The translations under genes and the position numbers were made by a program. From Phycisphaerales bacterium (GTDB lineage Bacteria; Planctomycetota; Phycisphaerae; Phycisphaerales; SM1A02), in the NCBI GenBank assembly GCA_029242715.1, contig JAQWTL010000007.1, positions 124,001 to 188,000 on the forward strand: DNA of 64,000 nucleotides, in the 5' to 3' direction. The notes beneath the pieces are model-generated. The model saw only the letters and a list, made by a program, of their open reading frames with translations. It was not told the origin of the DNA and made no database searches. This document shows positions 1-9,992 of the stretch, one piece after another (the first letter of the stretch is position 1; each line of letters begins with the position of its first letter).

Positions 1-3000
1 GTTGAGCCACCGTGTCCCTGATTTCATCTACAAGATCCGCGGTCGCCGCAACGACAAGGCTGTTCGTTGCCGAATCGATCTCCACTTGCAACGGAGCATT
101 GAGCGTCTTGGCACGAGTAGCAAAGGTCGAACGGATCGCGTCTGCAACGCGTGCAGCAGGCGCATCCTTAAGGCGAATGACATACACGCCCATGCCGCCA
201 TCGTCACCGTGCTCTTCAAGCGCCTTGGCCAAGGCCATGATCTGCAGAAAATCCTCCTCCGGCGCACGGACGATGAGTGTGGATGATTCCACATCACCAA
301 CGATCCGGAGATTGACTCGACCTTCTCTTGACGGCGTCTCATAGAGTTTTTTCACCGACTCTGCGAGGCGTTCCGGATTCGCAGTTCGAACAGGAATAAG
401 TCGAGCCGGCGGCAAGCTGGCATGATCTGCAACATCCAATTGCGAAACGATGGTCTCGATCTTGCCCAGTGTCTTGCGGGTTGCTGACACCACAATCGAG
501 TTCGTCAGAGGTTCTGCTGAAGCCCTGACCCAATCCTCCGCCTGGACCAGAACCGTCGGGGTCTCGATATCCTGGCGAGATCCATCGCGGTTCTGCGTAC
601 GGTTTGTTTCCTGGTTGCTCTTGCCTCCACGCCTTACCTGCTGCTGAAACGCATCATTGATGGCCCGGGCAACAGAAACGGCATCGGCGTATGTCAAAGG
701 AATAACCTTCAACTGGAGCGAGGCGTCGTACTGCTCGGCGTCAAGCTCCGTGATCAAGGCTTGAAGGGCGTCCCATTCCTTCGCTTCAGCCGAGATCACG
801 AGACTGTTACTGGCGGGATCTGCCACGATCCTGACATTGAGTTTTGAAGGCGTGTCCGCATCCAGCGCGAATGGACCATAGAAGACCGTCAAGGCCTCCT
901 GGACTTTCTCTGCTTCCGCGAATTCGAGTGGGATGAAACGCGTGCTTCTATCCGTGACTGATGGCTGATCAAATTCCGTGATGATTGTCTCGATCTGCTT
1001 CAACTGATCCGGTGTTGCCGACACGATCAGTTGGTTCTCGATCCGGTTGTAGGAAACACGGGGATTGGGATCGCCCATGGTCGGAAGGATGTCAAACAAG
1101 TTCCAACGCACATCCTCGGCCAATGCATGTTCCAACTGGAAGATCCGGTATTCGACCTGAATGGCTGCCGGCTCCTCATCAAGCTGTCGAATCAATGTCT
1201 CGATGACTTCAAGGGAAGCTGCAGGCGCTGTGACTACCAGGCTGTTGGAGCGATCGTCGGCAACTACTCGCCCACGCACTTCCACAGCAGGCTTGTCGGT
1301 ATCGATGCGAACAGAGACACCACGGGATTCACCCGTAGCATCCAGTTGGAGTGTTTCTCGCAGGATGGCAACGACATCGCGGGCCCGAGCGCCTTTAAGT
1401 GCGAACGTCTGGATCATGGACTGGTCCTCTGCCAGTTCCATCTCCAGTTCGTCAATAAGCGTTGCGATTTCCTCGTGCTTGTTTGGCAGGGCTGCAACAA
1501 TCAAGGCGCCCCGAGTGTTGTCGACGATGATTTCGACATCCTGATCCGTACGAGGCTGCCACCATCGGCGGCGGTCGTTCGTGCCATGCAGATCATTGAT
1601 GACATCTTCGAGCATGTTCACCGAAACGTTATCTGCCCGGTAGACCTTCATTTCCCGCTTGTTGCTGGGCGTCTTGTCGGCATCCATGACGTCAACGATC
1701 CGCTCGACCATCTCAACAGAGTCCTCACTGCCTGAGACCACGAGCGCATTGAGCCTGTTGTCAGGGTAGACAGCCATCCTGCCCTGCAATTTCTTGCGGG
1801 CTCCGGCTTCAAACCACCACCCACCTCCGGTGCCCATTTCAAGCTGGGACACCATTTCCTGCACGGTCTCAGCAATCTCCATGGCACGTGCATTCTCGAG
1901 CGGGATGGCCCTGATCTCGATCGATTCGGCAGCTTGTGGGCTATCGAACTGCTTGGCCAGTTGTTGAACCTGTACAAAATCCTCATCAGAAGCGGACACG
2001 AGAAGGAGCCGTGTGGCAGGGTTGGCAATGATGGTGACTCGCCTGGGCTGATCGCCACGCTTGCGACCACGACCCCGTGCCATGGTTGCGCGGTCATCAA
2101 AGAGCTTCTGCATCGCAGATGCGACCTGCTGGGCATCAGCACGCTCCAGTGTGATGGTGCGTACGTTGAAGATGTTGGTTGGATCTCGATCGATTTCCGC
2201 AAGGATGCCGTCGATCTCCTTCATCGTCTTGGCATCGGCCCGGACAAGCAGGGTGCCGGAGGCATCGTCTGCAACGATGACCGTTGAAAGTCGCTGGGCA
2301 GGGTTGGCGCCGAAGACGACTTCTTCAAGAAGATCTGCAGCTCGACTTGGCGTTGCGGTCTTGAGATTGATGGACCGAAGTGGCAAAGTTGAATCGTCAA
2401 CAGGCTGATCCAGCTTGGCCAGCAACTGCTCCACCTCATCAAGATGCTGCGGTGATGCGGTCACCAGAAGCGTATTGGTCCGTTGGTCATGGCCGAACTC
2501 GGGCTCGAGCATCTCGCGACCATCCGATGTCCTGCGAAGCTCACGATGGCGAGACTTGAAGACTGTCCGGAGCGTACGACCAAGATCCTCTGCCCGTGCA
2601 TGCTGGACCTTGAAGAGTTTCAAGGTGGTGGCCCGTACAACAGGAACCTGATCGATGAGCTCGATGAAGCTGTCGATGAAGTCCATTGCGTCCGATGGCG
2701 CCATCACGATCAGAGCGTTGGAGCCTCCATCACCGACGACCGAAACAAGATCCGGACGAAAAACTGCCTGGACCGCTGTCTCATTGCCAAGAGTACGCAA
2801 TGCCAATGAACGCATTCTCGAAGCCTGTCGGCCTCGTGATCGCGAATCTCCCTGCAGCAGGCTCTTCACACTGCGTGCAGCCTGACTCACTGGAATCGAG
2901 TTGAGCTGATACGCCTTGACCACCATTGTGCCCTTGGCGCTTCCGCTTGCCAGCGCTCCGACGAGTTCGCCGATGAGTTTGAAATCGGATTCATTGCAGA

Positions 3001-6000
3001 TGATTACCAGCGCGTTGTCCCGCTCATCGGCAACGATGGACGTCCTCCGGAGAAGATCACCACGATTGCCGCCTGTCGGCGTCAACTGCTGCATGGTCTG
3101 CCGCAGCATCTGCGAGAGCGCTCCGGCATCTGCTGATCCGCCCAGTTCGATCCTGTGAAGCGTGCCCGGTGCCGCTGGCATCTGCTCGACAAGTTGCTTG
3201 AGAACGGCTCGCGCTCGCTGAACGGCGCGATCAGAACCGACGATGACCAGGCTGTTGGTCGCCGGATCAACTGCCAGGGAAATATCCGGCAGCGGTTCCG
3301 CTTCGCGGACGGGGACGGTGTCATATCCATAAGCGCCAATCGCCATGGCCGTGATCGCCCTGATCGTTGCAGGTGTTCCGCCGCGGCCCTGGTCACCAGA
3401 GGATTTCTCCTTTGACTCCTGTGGGGCAAGAAGATCCTCCAGCTTGATGACCTCGACACGGCTCCCATTTCCTCGATCCAGCATGCGTCGCAGCGACTGC
3501 GCAACATCTGCTGCCGTACCACGAGATGGATCAATGGGGACAAGGTGAACCTGTCGGCTGGTTCCAAGCGTGGCATCATCTACCTCGCGAACCAAATCAG
3601 CAATTCTGGCCAGTTGTTCATCATCTCCGCGAACCAGAAGACTGTTGCTCGATGAATCCACGCGGACAGTTGGTGGTTCCGAAGTGCCGGCCTCCGAGAA
3701 AAGGGCTTCAAGGCTGACTGCAAGTTCTCGTGCATCCGCATTTCGTACGTGCAGCACCTGAACTCGACGCCTTGCGGCAGCATGGACATCAGCGGGGTCG
3801 ATATCCAGTTGCTTGACCATCTGCTCAGCGACTGCCAGGACATGCGGCGTTGCAACAATCACCACTGCATTGAGCCTGTGATCCGCCTGAACACGAACCT
3901 GAGACTTTTCGGGAGCCTGAACACCTCGTCGCGAGTTGTACCAGGCCTCTGCAACCGAAACATCTTCTTTGAGAAGCTGCTCAATGATGGGAGCAACACG
4001 TTCTGCCAAAGCATGTTCAAGATAGACGGTTCTCACCTGGGCCTGATCAGGCTCCTGCCCGTCATCCAGCCGGGCAACGACATCACGGAGTTCCTCGATC
4101 TGCTCGGGAGTCCCCGTAACAATGATCGAATTACCCGTTGCCTGTGCCTGGACAGTTGCCCGAGGCTGCCCCGGGCGAAGACGACCCTTGAGATCAATCG
4201 ACTCCTGGAGTGACTTGGCTACCGAGCTCGCATCCGCCTTGGTGAGCGTCAGAATCTGAACATCCATGGTTCGCGCCGCTGCGGGCGTATCCAACTGCTG
4301 AATCAGGCTCTCTGCAATCGGCATCAAGGCTGTTGGGCCCGAAATGATGAGCGTGTTGGTCTTCTCATCGGAAGACACGTTCAACAAGGACTCCGCTGCG
4401 GTGTTGCCTGAGATCTCCTCTCGCATTCGAACCAGCAGAATGCTTCGCAGCGTTCCAGCAAGGCGGTCTGCCTCTGCATGTTCAAGTACGAAGAATCGTA
4501 GCGTTGTTGGAGGAAGCGCTGGCCGGACATCAAGTTCCTCAAGAACGTGTTCAACGCGTTCGAAAACAGATGCCGGGCCCGAGATGATCAGAGTATGGGA
4601 GGTCGGCTCCGTCGCAATGGTAATTGTCCCACGCTGATCACCTGCATCCTCATGCAAAGAGCCTGAGGAAGCCAACTGTTTCAACGTGGCAGCCAACGCA
4701 GAAAGGTCCGCATGTGTGGGCTGGTAGGTCCGGACTTCTCGCTGCTCGACGACCTTCTGTCGATCCAGTTGGTCAACAAGCTGCTGGAAGCTGGCCATGC
4801 GTGCAACGGGAGCTTCTACGATCAATGAGTTCGTCTGTACATCTGCGCGAGCAATGACTTCCCGTGGTTCCTGAAGATGAGGAACAGGTGAACCTCGGCG
4901 ATCCCTTGGCATGGGCGGCTCGGGGAACATCTCATCGATCGTCCGAGCAAGTTCCTGCGCTCTGGCAACCCGCAACGGGAAGATGCGGATCTCACGACCG
5001 TCTCGATCAATCCGGTCAACGGTATTGAGTCGATTCACGATGGACTCGAGCTCTTCTACCAGCTCTGGATGAGCGGAGACGAACAAGGAATTCGTATTGG
5101 GGTCTGCACTGATCTGCACCGGTCGAGCAGCACGCTCCTGAACACTTCTTGCGTCGTACTGCTGAGACAGAGAACGGGCCAGACCGGCTGCATCGGCAAC
5201 CTGTAGCTGAAGAATTCTCAGAGGCGCTCGCTCTCCGGCAGAAGCCACGTCAAGTGACTTCACCAGCGAAACGATCATCTTGTGCTGATCTGCCGTTCCA
5301 CCAACAATCAAGGCGTTGGTGCGTTCAATGACATCGATTGTCGGCGGGTTGATCGAACCCGCACGCAACAAACCGTTATCACTCGTACTGAACTGCTTGA
5401 GATAATCCGCGACATCCGATGCAGCGGCGTGCTTGAGAGAAACCAGTCGGAGATCCGACTGTGGCTCCAACTGGCGGAAGGTCGCTATCGCCTGTTCGTA
5501 ACGATTTACGGATTCTCCAGCTCCACTGACAAGCAAGCGTCCAGTAACGGTACTGGCCTCGATATCAGGCATCGTCAGAGGATCATCCCCTGCAAGACGT
5601 TCCCAGGCGGTACGCACGCGTGCCATGACCATCGGAAGATCCTGGACATCAGATACGTCAATGACCTTGACCTTGTAATCCCGAGGGTCCACTCGATCAA
5701 GACTGAGGAGCAGATCCTCGATCACCTTGAAGTGATCGGGAGAAGCCGAGACCAGCAGCGTGTCCAGTGAATCAATGGGTTCAATCGCCGGAGGCTCCAT
5801 GTCGGGAGCCTGCGGATCCGCCAACATCTGGGCGGCCATCGTCTGAAGTGGGCCTGCGATTCGTGACGGTTTGACCTGATTCACCTCGAATCGGCGTGTC
5901 TCACGACTCGGTGTGGCATGCTCCGAGACGAGTTGAACCATCTCGATCCACCCCTCGACCTCGCGTCTTGGACCAACCAGGGTGACAACACGACCATCAT

Positions 6001-7432
6001 CGGATGGAGCCAATGCCAATCGACTTTCTTCCTGTATTCGTTGGCCGTGAAGCTTGCTGGCTTCCTCAATCACAGCAGCGGATGAAACGGAGTCGGGTAG
6101 TGGCAAGCGGATCTTGCGGACTTCCAACTCGACCCCATCAGCTCGATCCAGAACCGGGATGATCCTGGCAACGGCCCTGACATCCTCCTCTGGACCTGAC
6201 ATCAGGAGGCTACGACCATCAGGCCCCCCAACGAGCTTGACCAGGCTCTTCTGCCGCTTGTTCAAGAGACCTTCCAGAGCCTTGATAACGGCATCCGGGT
6301 CCCCCTGGCTCAGAGCGATTGCCTCGATAACCACTCCACCTGGCGAGCTGGTGGCCACTCCGCCATCAATCGCCTGGAGCAGGCGTGCTCCCTCCTCGAC
6401 CAGAGCTCGTTCTCCGACCAGGGTCACGGAAGGCTCATCACTGCGAGGCATGGCCATTGGCCTGCGCTCAGCCGGGAACCGACTGAACAATTCGTTGAGT
6501 CTCTCTCTCGCATCATTTGGCGAGAGTGTCGTCAATGCAAAGGTACGAACCTGACGGCCATCGCCGCCGGGGACATCAAGTACTGCAATCAGTTCCCGCA
6601 ACTTGTCAAGACCAGAACGTGGCCCCTTGCCGATGATCGAGTTCGTGCGCACATCAGCAGCCACGTTCAAACCTGAGAGCGAATCTTCTTCGACCTTCTT
6701 GAGGTTGCCCTTCTTGTCGGGCATGTATTTGACGACCTTGGTCAACAAGAGACTCTTGATCGGCTCAACCAGATCAACTGCGGATGCATTCTTGACGTTG
6801 ATGACTTCAACCATTCCATCCGGCGCAAGTTGATCCAGTTCCGCAATGATCTTGAGCAGTCGCCGGACCTGAGAAGCCGTCTCGGTGATGACCACCGAGT
6901 TCTGTCCCGACATCGGAGTGACCGAACCATAATCAGCAACAAGTTCAGCAAGTCGTTTGGACAGCGGTTCGGCTGAAGCCGACTCCAGTGGACGAACCAC
7001 CGTCACAACTTTCTCCGGAGTGATGTCTGACGGAACTTCCCCAATGAAGGTCGGGATGTTCTCTCGCTGCATCTCCGAGAGCTTCTGCAAGTAGAGCATC
7101 TCGTCCTCGACCCGCAAGGTCACACCGCGGGACTGGAGAATGATGTTCAGGATCCGCAATCCCTCTTCAAGGTCATAGACCTCAGGTGAGAGGAAGTCGA
7201 GTGTGCCTTCGGGAACTTCGGTTTCACGAACAACTGGCTTTCCGGTTGCGCGCGAAAAATAATCGACAACCTGGTCGAACGATGCACCCTTGAAATTGAA
7301 TCGAAGTGCCGGTGACTCGGGCTGTGCCTCTGAAGGCTCAGCCCAACCTGCCAGCGCGGTGTTGCCCACGAGGAGCACAACCACGGCAAGCAAAACTCGA
7401 CACCCCGCCGCGCGACTCCAACTGCCGCTCAT
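1..7432 (-). CDS. Giant secretin-like protein with about 29 N-domain repeats (partial, C-terminus beyond window)
   Basis: The reading frame opens with ATG at 7432 and stays open to the left edge, so at least 2,477 residues are visible and the stop lies outside. Residues 1-28 look like a signal peptide (hydrophobic LLAVVVLLVG, then TALA). Residues about 45-125 resemble the secretin N0/STN domain (FNFKGASFDQVVDYF). After that a module of about 80 residues recurs, each with a core like D-x-x-T-N-S-L-I-V-x-A-x-x, then a helix ending L-I-x-x-L-D. I count about 29 cores. These match the secretin N1/N2/N3 (NolW-type) fold. Ordinary GspD or PilQ proteins have two to four such domains and about 650-750 residues. 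The position, last in a gspF-K plus PilM/N/O/P-like operon, fits an outer-membrane secretin. The C-terminal channel domain is not seen, so a periplasmic repeat protein without a pore is still possible. Confidence 0.88.
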   Translation of the reverse strand, partial: MSGSWSRAAGCRVLLAVVVLLVGNTALAGWAEPSEAQPESPALRFNFKGASFDQVVDYFSRATGKPVVRETEVPEGTLDFLSPEVYDLEEGLRILNIILQSRGVTLRVEDEMLYLQKLSEMQRENIPTFIGEVPSDITPEKVVTVVRPLESASAEPLSKRLAELVADYGSVTPMSGQNSVVITETASQVRRLLKIIAELDQLAPDGMVEVINVKNASAVDLVEPIKSLLLTKVVKYMPDKKGNLKKVEEDSLSGLNVAADVRTNSIIGKGPRSGLDKLRELIAVLDVPGGDGRQVRTFALTTLSPNDARERLNELFSRFPAERRPMAMPRSDEPSVTLVGERALVEEGARLLQAIDGGVATSSPGGVVIEAIALSQGDPDAVIKALEGLLNKRQKSLVKLVGGPDGRSLLMSGPEEDVRAVARIIPVLDRADGVELEVRKIRLPLPDSVSSAAVIEEASKLHGQRIQEESRLALAPSDDGRVVTLVGPRREVEGWIEMVQLVSEHATPSRETRRFEVNQVKPSRIAGPLQTMAAQMLADPQAPDMEPPAIEPIDSLDTLLVSASPDHFKVIEDLLLSLDRVDPRDYKVKVIDVSDVQDLPMVMARVRTAWERLAGDDPLTMPDIEASTVTGRLLVSGAGESVNRYEQAIATFRQLEPQSDLRLVSLKHAAASDVADYLKQFSTSDNGLLRAGSINPPTIDVIERTNALIVGGTADQHKMIVSLVKSLDVASAGERAPLRILQLQVADAAGLARSLSQQYDARSVQERAARPVQISADPNTNSLFVSAHPELVEELESIVNRLNTVDRIDRDGREIRIFPLRVARAQELARTIDEMFPEPPMPRDRRGSPVPHLQEPREVIARADVQTNSLIVEAPVARMASFQQLVDQLDRQKVVEQREVRTYQPTHADLSALAATLKQLASSGSLHEDAGDQRGTITIATEPTSHTLIISGPASVFERVEHVLEELDVRPALPPTTLRFFVLEHAEADRLAGTLRSILLVRMREEISGNTAAESLLNVSSDEKTNTLIISGPTALMPIAESLIQQLDTPAAARTMDVQILTLTKADASSVAKSLQESIDLKGRLRPGQPRATVQAQATGNSIIVTGTPEQIEELRDVVARLDDGQEPDQAQVRTVYLEHALAERVAPIIEQLLKEDVSVAEAWYNSRRGVQAPEKSQVRVQADHRLNAVVIVATPHVLAVAEQMVKQLDIDPADVHAAARRRVQVLHVRNADARELAVSLEALFSEAGTSEPPTVRVDSSSNSLLVRGDDEQLARIADLVREVDDATLGTSRQVHLVPIDPSRGTAADVAQSLRRMLDRGNGSRVEVIKLEDLLAPQESKEKSSGDQGRGGTPATIRAITAMAIGAYGYDTVPVREAEPLPDISLAVDPATNSLVIVGSDRAVQRARAVLKQLVEQMPAAPGTLHRIELGGSADAGALSQMLRQTMQQLTPTGGNRGDLLRRTSIVADERDNALVIICNESDFKLIGELVGALASGSAKGTMVVKAYQLNSIPVSQAARSVKSLLQGDSRSRGRQASRMRSLALRTLGNETAVQAVFRPDLVSVVGDGGSNALIVMAPSDAMDFIDSFIELIDQVPVVRATTLKLFKVQHARAEDLGRTLRTVFKSRHRELRRTSDGREMLEPEFGHDQRTNTLLVTASPQHLDEVEQLLAKLDQPVDDSTLPLRSINLKTATPSRAADLLEEVVFGANPAQRLSTVIVADDASGTLLVRADAKTMKEIDGILAEIDRDPTNIFNVRTITLERADAQQVASAMQKLFDDRATMARGRGRKRGDQPRRVTIIANPATRLLLVSASDEDFVQVQQLAKQFDSPQAAESIEIRAIPLENARAMEIAETVQEMVSQLEMGTGGGWWFEAGARKKLQGRMAVYPDNRLNALVVSGSEDSVEMVERIVDVMDADKTPSNKREMKVYRADNVSVNMLEDVINDLHGTNDRRRWWQPRTDQDVEIIVDNTRGALIVAALPNKHEEIATLIDELEMELAEDQSMIQTFALKGARARDVVAILRETLQLDATGESRGVSVRIDTDKPAVEVRGRVVADDRSNSLVVTAPAASLEVIETLIRQLDEEPAAIQVEYRIFQLEHALAEDVRWNLFDILPTMGDPNPRVSYNRIENQLIVSATPDQLKQIETIITEFDQPSVTDRSTRFIPLEFAEAEKVQEALTVFYGPFALDADTPSKLNVRIVADPASNSLVISAEAKEWDALQALITELDAEQYDASLQLKVIPLTYADAVSVARAINDAFQQQVRRGGKSNQETNRTQNRDGSRQDIETPTVLVQAEDWVRASAEPLTNSIVVSATRKTLGKIETIVSQLDVADHASLPPARLIPVRTANPERLAESVKKLYETPSREGRVNLRIVGDVESSTLIVRAPEEDFLQIMALAKALEEHGDDGGMGVYVIRLKDAPAARVADAIRSTFATRAKTLNAPLQVEIDSATNSLVVAATADLVDEIRDTVAQ
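50..6905 (-). repeat. Diverged protein-level repeat array: about 29 secretin N-type modules, mean period about 245 bp
   Basis: Core motifs (variants of TNSLIV, SNALIV, TNTLLV, GNSIIV) fall near plus-strand positions 6895, 6640, 6420, 6208, 5990, 5758, 5538, 5306, 5088, 4822, 4590, 4350, 4127, 3867, 3640, 3250, 3010, 2712, 2472, 2252, 2010, 1745, 1506, 1243, 1030, 806, 498, 278 and 62. Spacing is usually 215-260 bp. The longest gap, about 390 bp between 3640 and 3250, contains a low-complexity insert (QESKEKSSGDQGRGG). The repeats are strongly diverged in DNA, so this is an old array held by selection on fold and not a recent expansion. Confidence 0.8.
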
Positions 7433-7480
7433 GACACATCCTCCATGCAGGTCGCAGGTCATCCTGACCTGTGCAGCAGT

Positions 7481-8428
7481 CTACTTGTGAACGGACGGCG
7501 TGTCGTCGAGCAACTGTCCAACCTGGATCGAAACCACCGAATCCCCTGATCGAAATGCCGCCAAGTCCCCTTTGATGCCCTCCAGGACCATGCCAGCATG
7601 CTTCTGACCAACCTGAAGCCGCCTAGTACGGCCCGTCCGAGTGTTGGAAATCCAGACTTCGGCCTGGTCTCCAATGCCTGCCACGCCGGTCAATCGCCAT
7701 CCTGAAGGTGGCTTGTTGACCACGGGCGTGGAACGAGGAGCCGGTTTCGCAACAGGCTTCGAAGGAATTATGAATGGGCTATGGGAAACCAGGTCGGCCA
7801 ACACAACAAGACGATCTTCTGACCACGTACTGCCAGGCTGGGTCACAGGTGATCGACCTGGAATGAAGAGTGTTCGCAATCGGATGGAAACCTGCAACTG
7901 GGAACCATCACCTGATGCCCTCAACCTCACGTTGTCAATCTTCTTGATCCATGCAGCAGCCTTGAGGCGATCCAGCAGTTCAATGACACCCTTCCAGTCG
8001 GTATTGCCCGACATGGTTCCTTCGACCTCGACGAAATCAATTTCCTCTCGAAGCGATCTGCGACTGGCTCCCTTGAAATCATTCCTCCCAGGGGAGAGCA
8101 ATGCCACACTTCGACCAGTTCCTACCGACAGGTCCCTGAGGCCAACCGATTCTCCAAGTCGATTGAGTCGACTTCGAAGCCGGTGGTCTACTTCCTCCAG
8201 CGAGCCGCCGAGTGTTCTCGCGACATAGGCATCGATGGAATCCTCAACACCATCAACATCCGACAACGCCTCACGGTACTGAGTGACCTTGTTGTTCAGA
8301 GTGTCAAGTTTCTGACGAAGAGCCCCCACCGGTTCCAGCCAGAAGGATTGGATGATCGTCCACAGAATCCACAGGACAACGATCCCTCCAATGATTCCCA
8401 GCAGCCATCGTGTTCGTGACGACATCAT
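7481..8428 (-). CDS. PilO/GspM-like inner-membrane protein with a PilP/GspC-like C-terminal domain
   Basis: The chosen start, ATG at 8428, overlaps the stop of the upstream gene as ATGA and gives 315 residues. A longer frame reaches 8653 but only by overlapping that gene by over 200 bases. Residues about 7-28 form one transmembrane helix (WLLGIIGGIVVLWILWTI). A heptad-like coiled coil follows, then an alpha/beta ferredoxin-like region as in PilO and GspM. A proline-rich linker (KPVAKPAPRSTPVV) leads to a final beta-rich domain (WRLTGVAGIG, then ISNTRTGRTRRLQVG) that resembles the PilP or GspC homology region, which contacts secretin N-domains. This would place platform and secretin-coupling functions in one chain. 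Assignment is by architecture and operon position; sequence similarity is weak. Confidence 0.7.
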   Translation of the reverse strand: MMSSRTRWLLGIIGGIVVLWILWTIIQSFWLEPVGALRQKLDTLNNKVTQYREALSDVDGVEDSIDAYVARTLGGSLEEVDHRLRSRLNRLGESVGLRDLSVGTGRSVALLSPGRNDFKGASRRSLREEIDFVEVEGTMSGNTDWKGVIELLDRLKAAAWIKKIDNVRLRASGDGSQLQVSIRLRTLFIPGRSPVTQPGSTWSEDRLVVLADLVSHSPFIIPSKPVAKPAPRSTPVVNKPPSGWRLTGVAGIGDQAEVWISNTRTGRTRRLQVGQKHAGMVLEGIKGDLAAFRSGDSVVSIQVGQLLDDTPSVHK

Positions 8429-9915
8429 GAGCCATCCCCCGATGTGCCATCTGTCACAGCTGGATCTGCCGTAACGGTCCGCAAACGGTACGTGAACCCA
8501 TGGGGAAGCCGCCGTCCACCATCCGTATCGTTCCCTGCTGATGACGTCGTGTACGTCATCGTCTGGACGAGTTGCTCCCTCAGCGCATCGGCCATGGCCC
8601 GGTCGCTCGATTCGCCATTGATCGTCAATCCCATGGCCCAGTCGGCATCCCATGTGCCTGCACGATCGCGAGTCACTCCATCAAAGTTCAGGCTGCCTGC
8701 GATCTCATCCAGAACCAGTTGCTCAGGTACCGGCCTCAATCCATCCAGATTCTGCAGATGCGATATCCAGTTCACACCGACCGAGTCCCAGTAATCCAGA
8801 TGGCCCAGACGGAAGCGATCTCTGTGGTACCGAAGAAAATCAGGGCCAAGGATCGCCTGGCGATCCTGGAGGGTATTGATCGAGGCCTGAAGACTCCTGC
8901 TCTGAAGATTTCCGATCGTGTAAATGATCAGGACCAGGATGAGCAGAATGGCCACTCCCCCCAAAGCCAGCTTGCGATGCCCCGCCATGGGATCTGGCGC
9001 CTGGCGAGGTGAGGCGAAGTCAATCATTTCATGATTGGTTGCATGCGCGAGGAGCAGTCCGGCAAGCGACCAATGTCGATCCAGTGATTCGCTGCTGGCC
9101 TGAATCCGCTGTTGTGATTCCACAAGTTCAACAGGCGTCTTGAACAGGGATCCAACACGAGTTGCAACCTGTTCAGCAATGTCCTTGGGGCCAAGCACCA
9201 CACCGAAGTTGACCTTGGCCTCCTCATCATCCATCTGTCGACTCAGCCAGGTTCTCTGTGATTCACGTACAGCCGCGCCAATGATGGCTTCTTCATCCAC
9301 TCCCGCAAGGCGTGCTGCCCTGCTGAATTGCACATGGCCATCGCGAATGAAGGTGAACTCGATCCCGTCCCCGGGAATCAGGTCAATTGCAACGGCCTCA
9401 GTGCCTGTGCCCATGAGAGGATCAATGATCGTTGCCGCCCCGAAGGTACGCAGGGAAACCGACTGCATGATGAGCCCAGCAGCAGTGGTCATCTGTCTTA
9501 CGCGCTCTAATGATTCACCTGGCAGAGCCGCTGCCAGCACTGTCGTGGTCGTGTCACCAGTATTGAGAACCACAAAGTCGATGATTGCCGCTTGATGATC
9601 AAAGGGCAGCTCTCGTTCCATGGCCAGTCGCGTCATATCCGGAAGTTCATCCAGATCCGTAGTCGGGTGGTTCATCCGTTTGAGGACAACGTCCTCACGA
9701 GGAAGTGCCACAATGCAGCGGTTCCCCTTGAAACCAGCTTCGCTAAGCTGAGATCCGATCCATTCCCCAACAGCCATGGGCTGGGTTCGATCCAGGCCTG
9801 ATGGAATATCTCCCACCAGAGTCTTTACGATCCGGATGCCCTGCTTTGTTGGCACAGCCTCAACTGCACGGAGCCGAGAGCTTCCAAGTTCAACTGTAAT
9901 AGCACCAGCGCTCAC
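8425..9915 (-). CDS. PilM-PilN-like fusion (GspL-equivalent) of the secretion platform
   Basis: 496 residues. The start is GTG at 9915, preceded by a good ribosome-binding site (GGAGGAA, seven bases before). The N-terminal 300 residues look like the actin-like PilM/GspL cytoplasmic domain: an early VELGSSRLRAVEA phosphate-loop-like strand, VALPREDVVLKRM, and an RELPF segment. A single transmembrane helix at about residues 317-337 (GGVAILLILVLIIYTIG) is followed by a coiled coil and a PilN/GspL-like periplasmic domain. In type IV pili these are two genes (pilM, pilN); in type II systems GspL unites them as here. It would recruit the assembly ATPase, whose gene is not in this window. Confidence 0.75.
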   Translation of the reverse strand: MSAGAITVELGSSRLRAVEAVPTKQGIRIVKTLVGDIPSGLDRTQPMAVGEWIGSQLSEAGFKGNRCIVALPREDVVLKRMNHPTTDLDELPDMTRLAMERELPFDHQAAIIDFVVLNTGDTTTTVLAAALPGESLERVRQMTTAAGLIMQSVSLRTFGAATIIDPLMGTGTEAVAIDLIPGDGIEFTFIRDGHVQFSRAARLAGVDEEAIIGAAVRESQRTWLSRQMDDEEAKVNFGVVLGPKDIAEQVATRVGSLFKTPVELVESQQRIQASSESLDRHWSLAGLLLAHATNHEMIDFASPRQAPDPMAGHRKLALGGVAILLILVLIIYTIGNLQSRSLQASINTLQDRQAILGPDFLRYHRDRFRLGHLDYWDSVGVNWISHLQNLDGLRPVPEQLVLDEIAGSLNFDGVTRDRAGTWDADWAMGLTINGESSDRAMADALREQLVQTMTYTTSSAGNDTDGGRRLPHGFTYRLRTVTADPAVTDGTSGDGS

Positions 9916-9992
9916 GCTCGTTCCTCCGTGGCGTGCGATTCGCGGTCAGCCAATCCTATCACGTCCCTGAACAGGCCAACACCGAGTTCCAA

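Noticed and set aside
1031-1735. A 234-codon plus-strand open frame, and many similar ones, antisense to the giant secretin gene
   Set aside because: Shadows of the codon pattern of the real minus-strand gene. They have no family resemblance, and the minus-strand frame is continuous with clear domain repeats.
8429-8653. N-terminal extension of the PilO/GspM-like gene to 8653
   Set aside because: It would overlap the PilM/N-like gene by over 220 bases. An ATGA overlap at 8428 followed at once by a membrane helix is far more likely.
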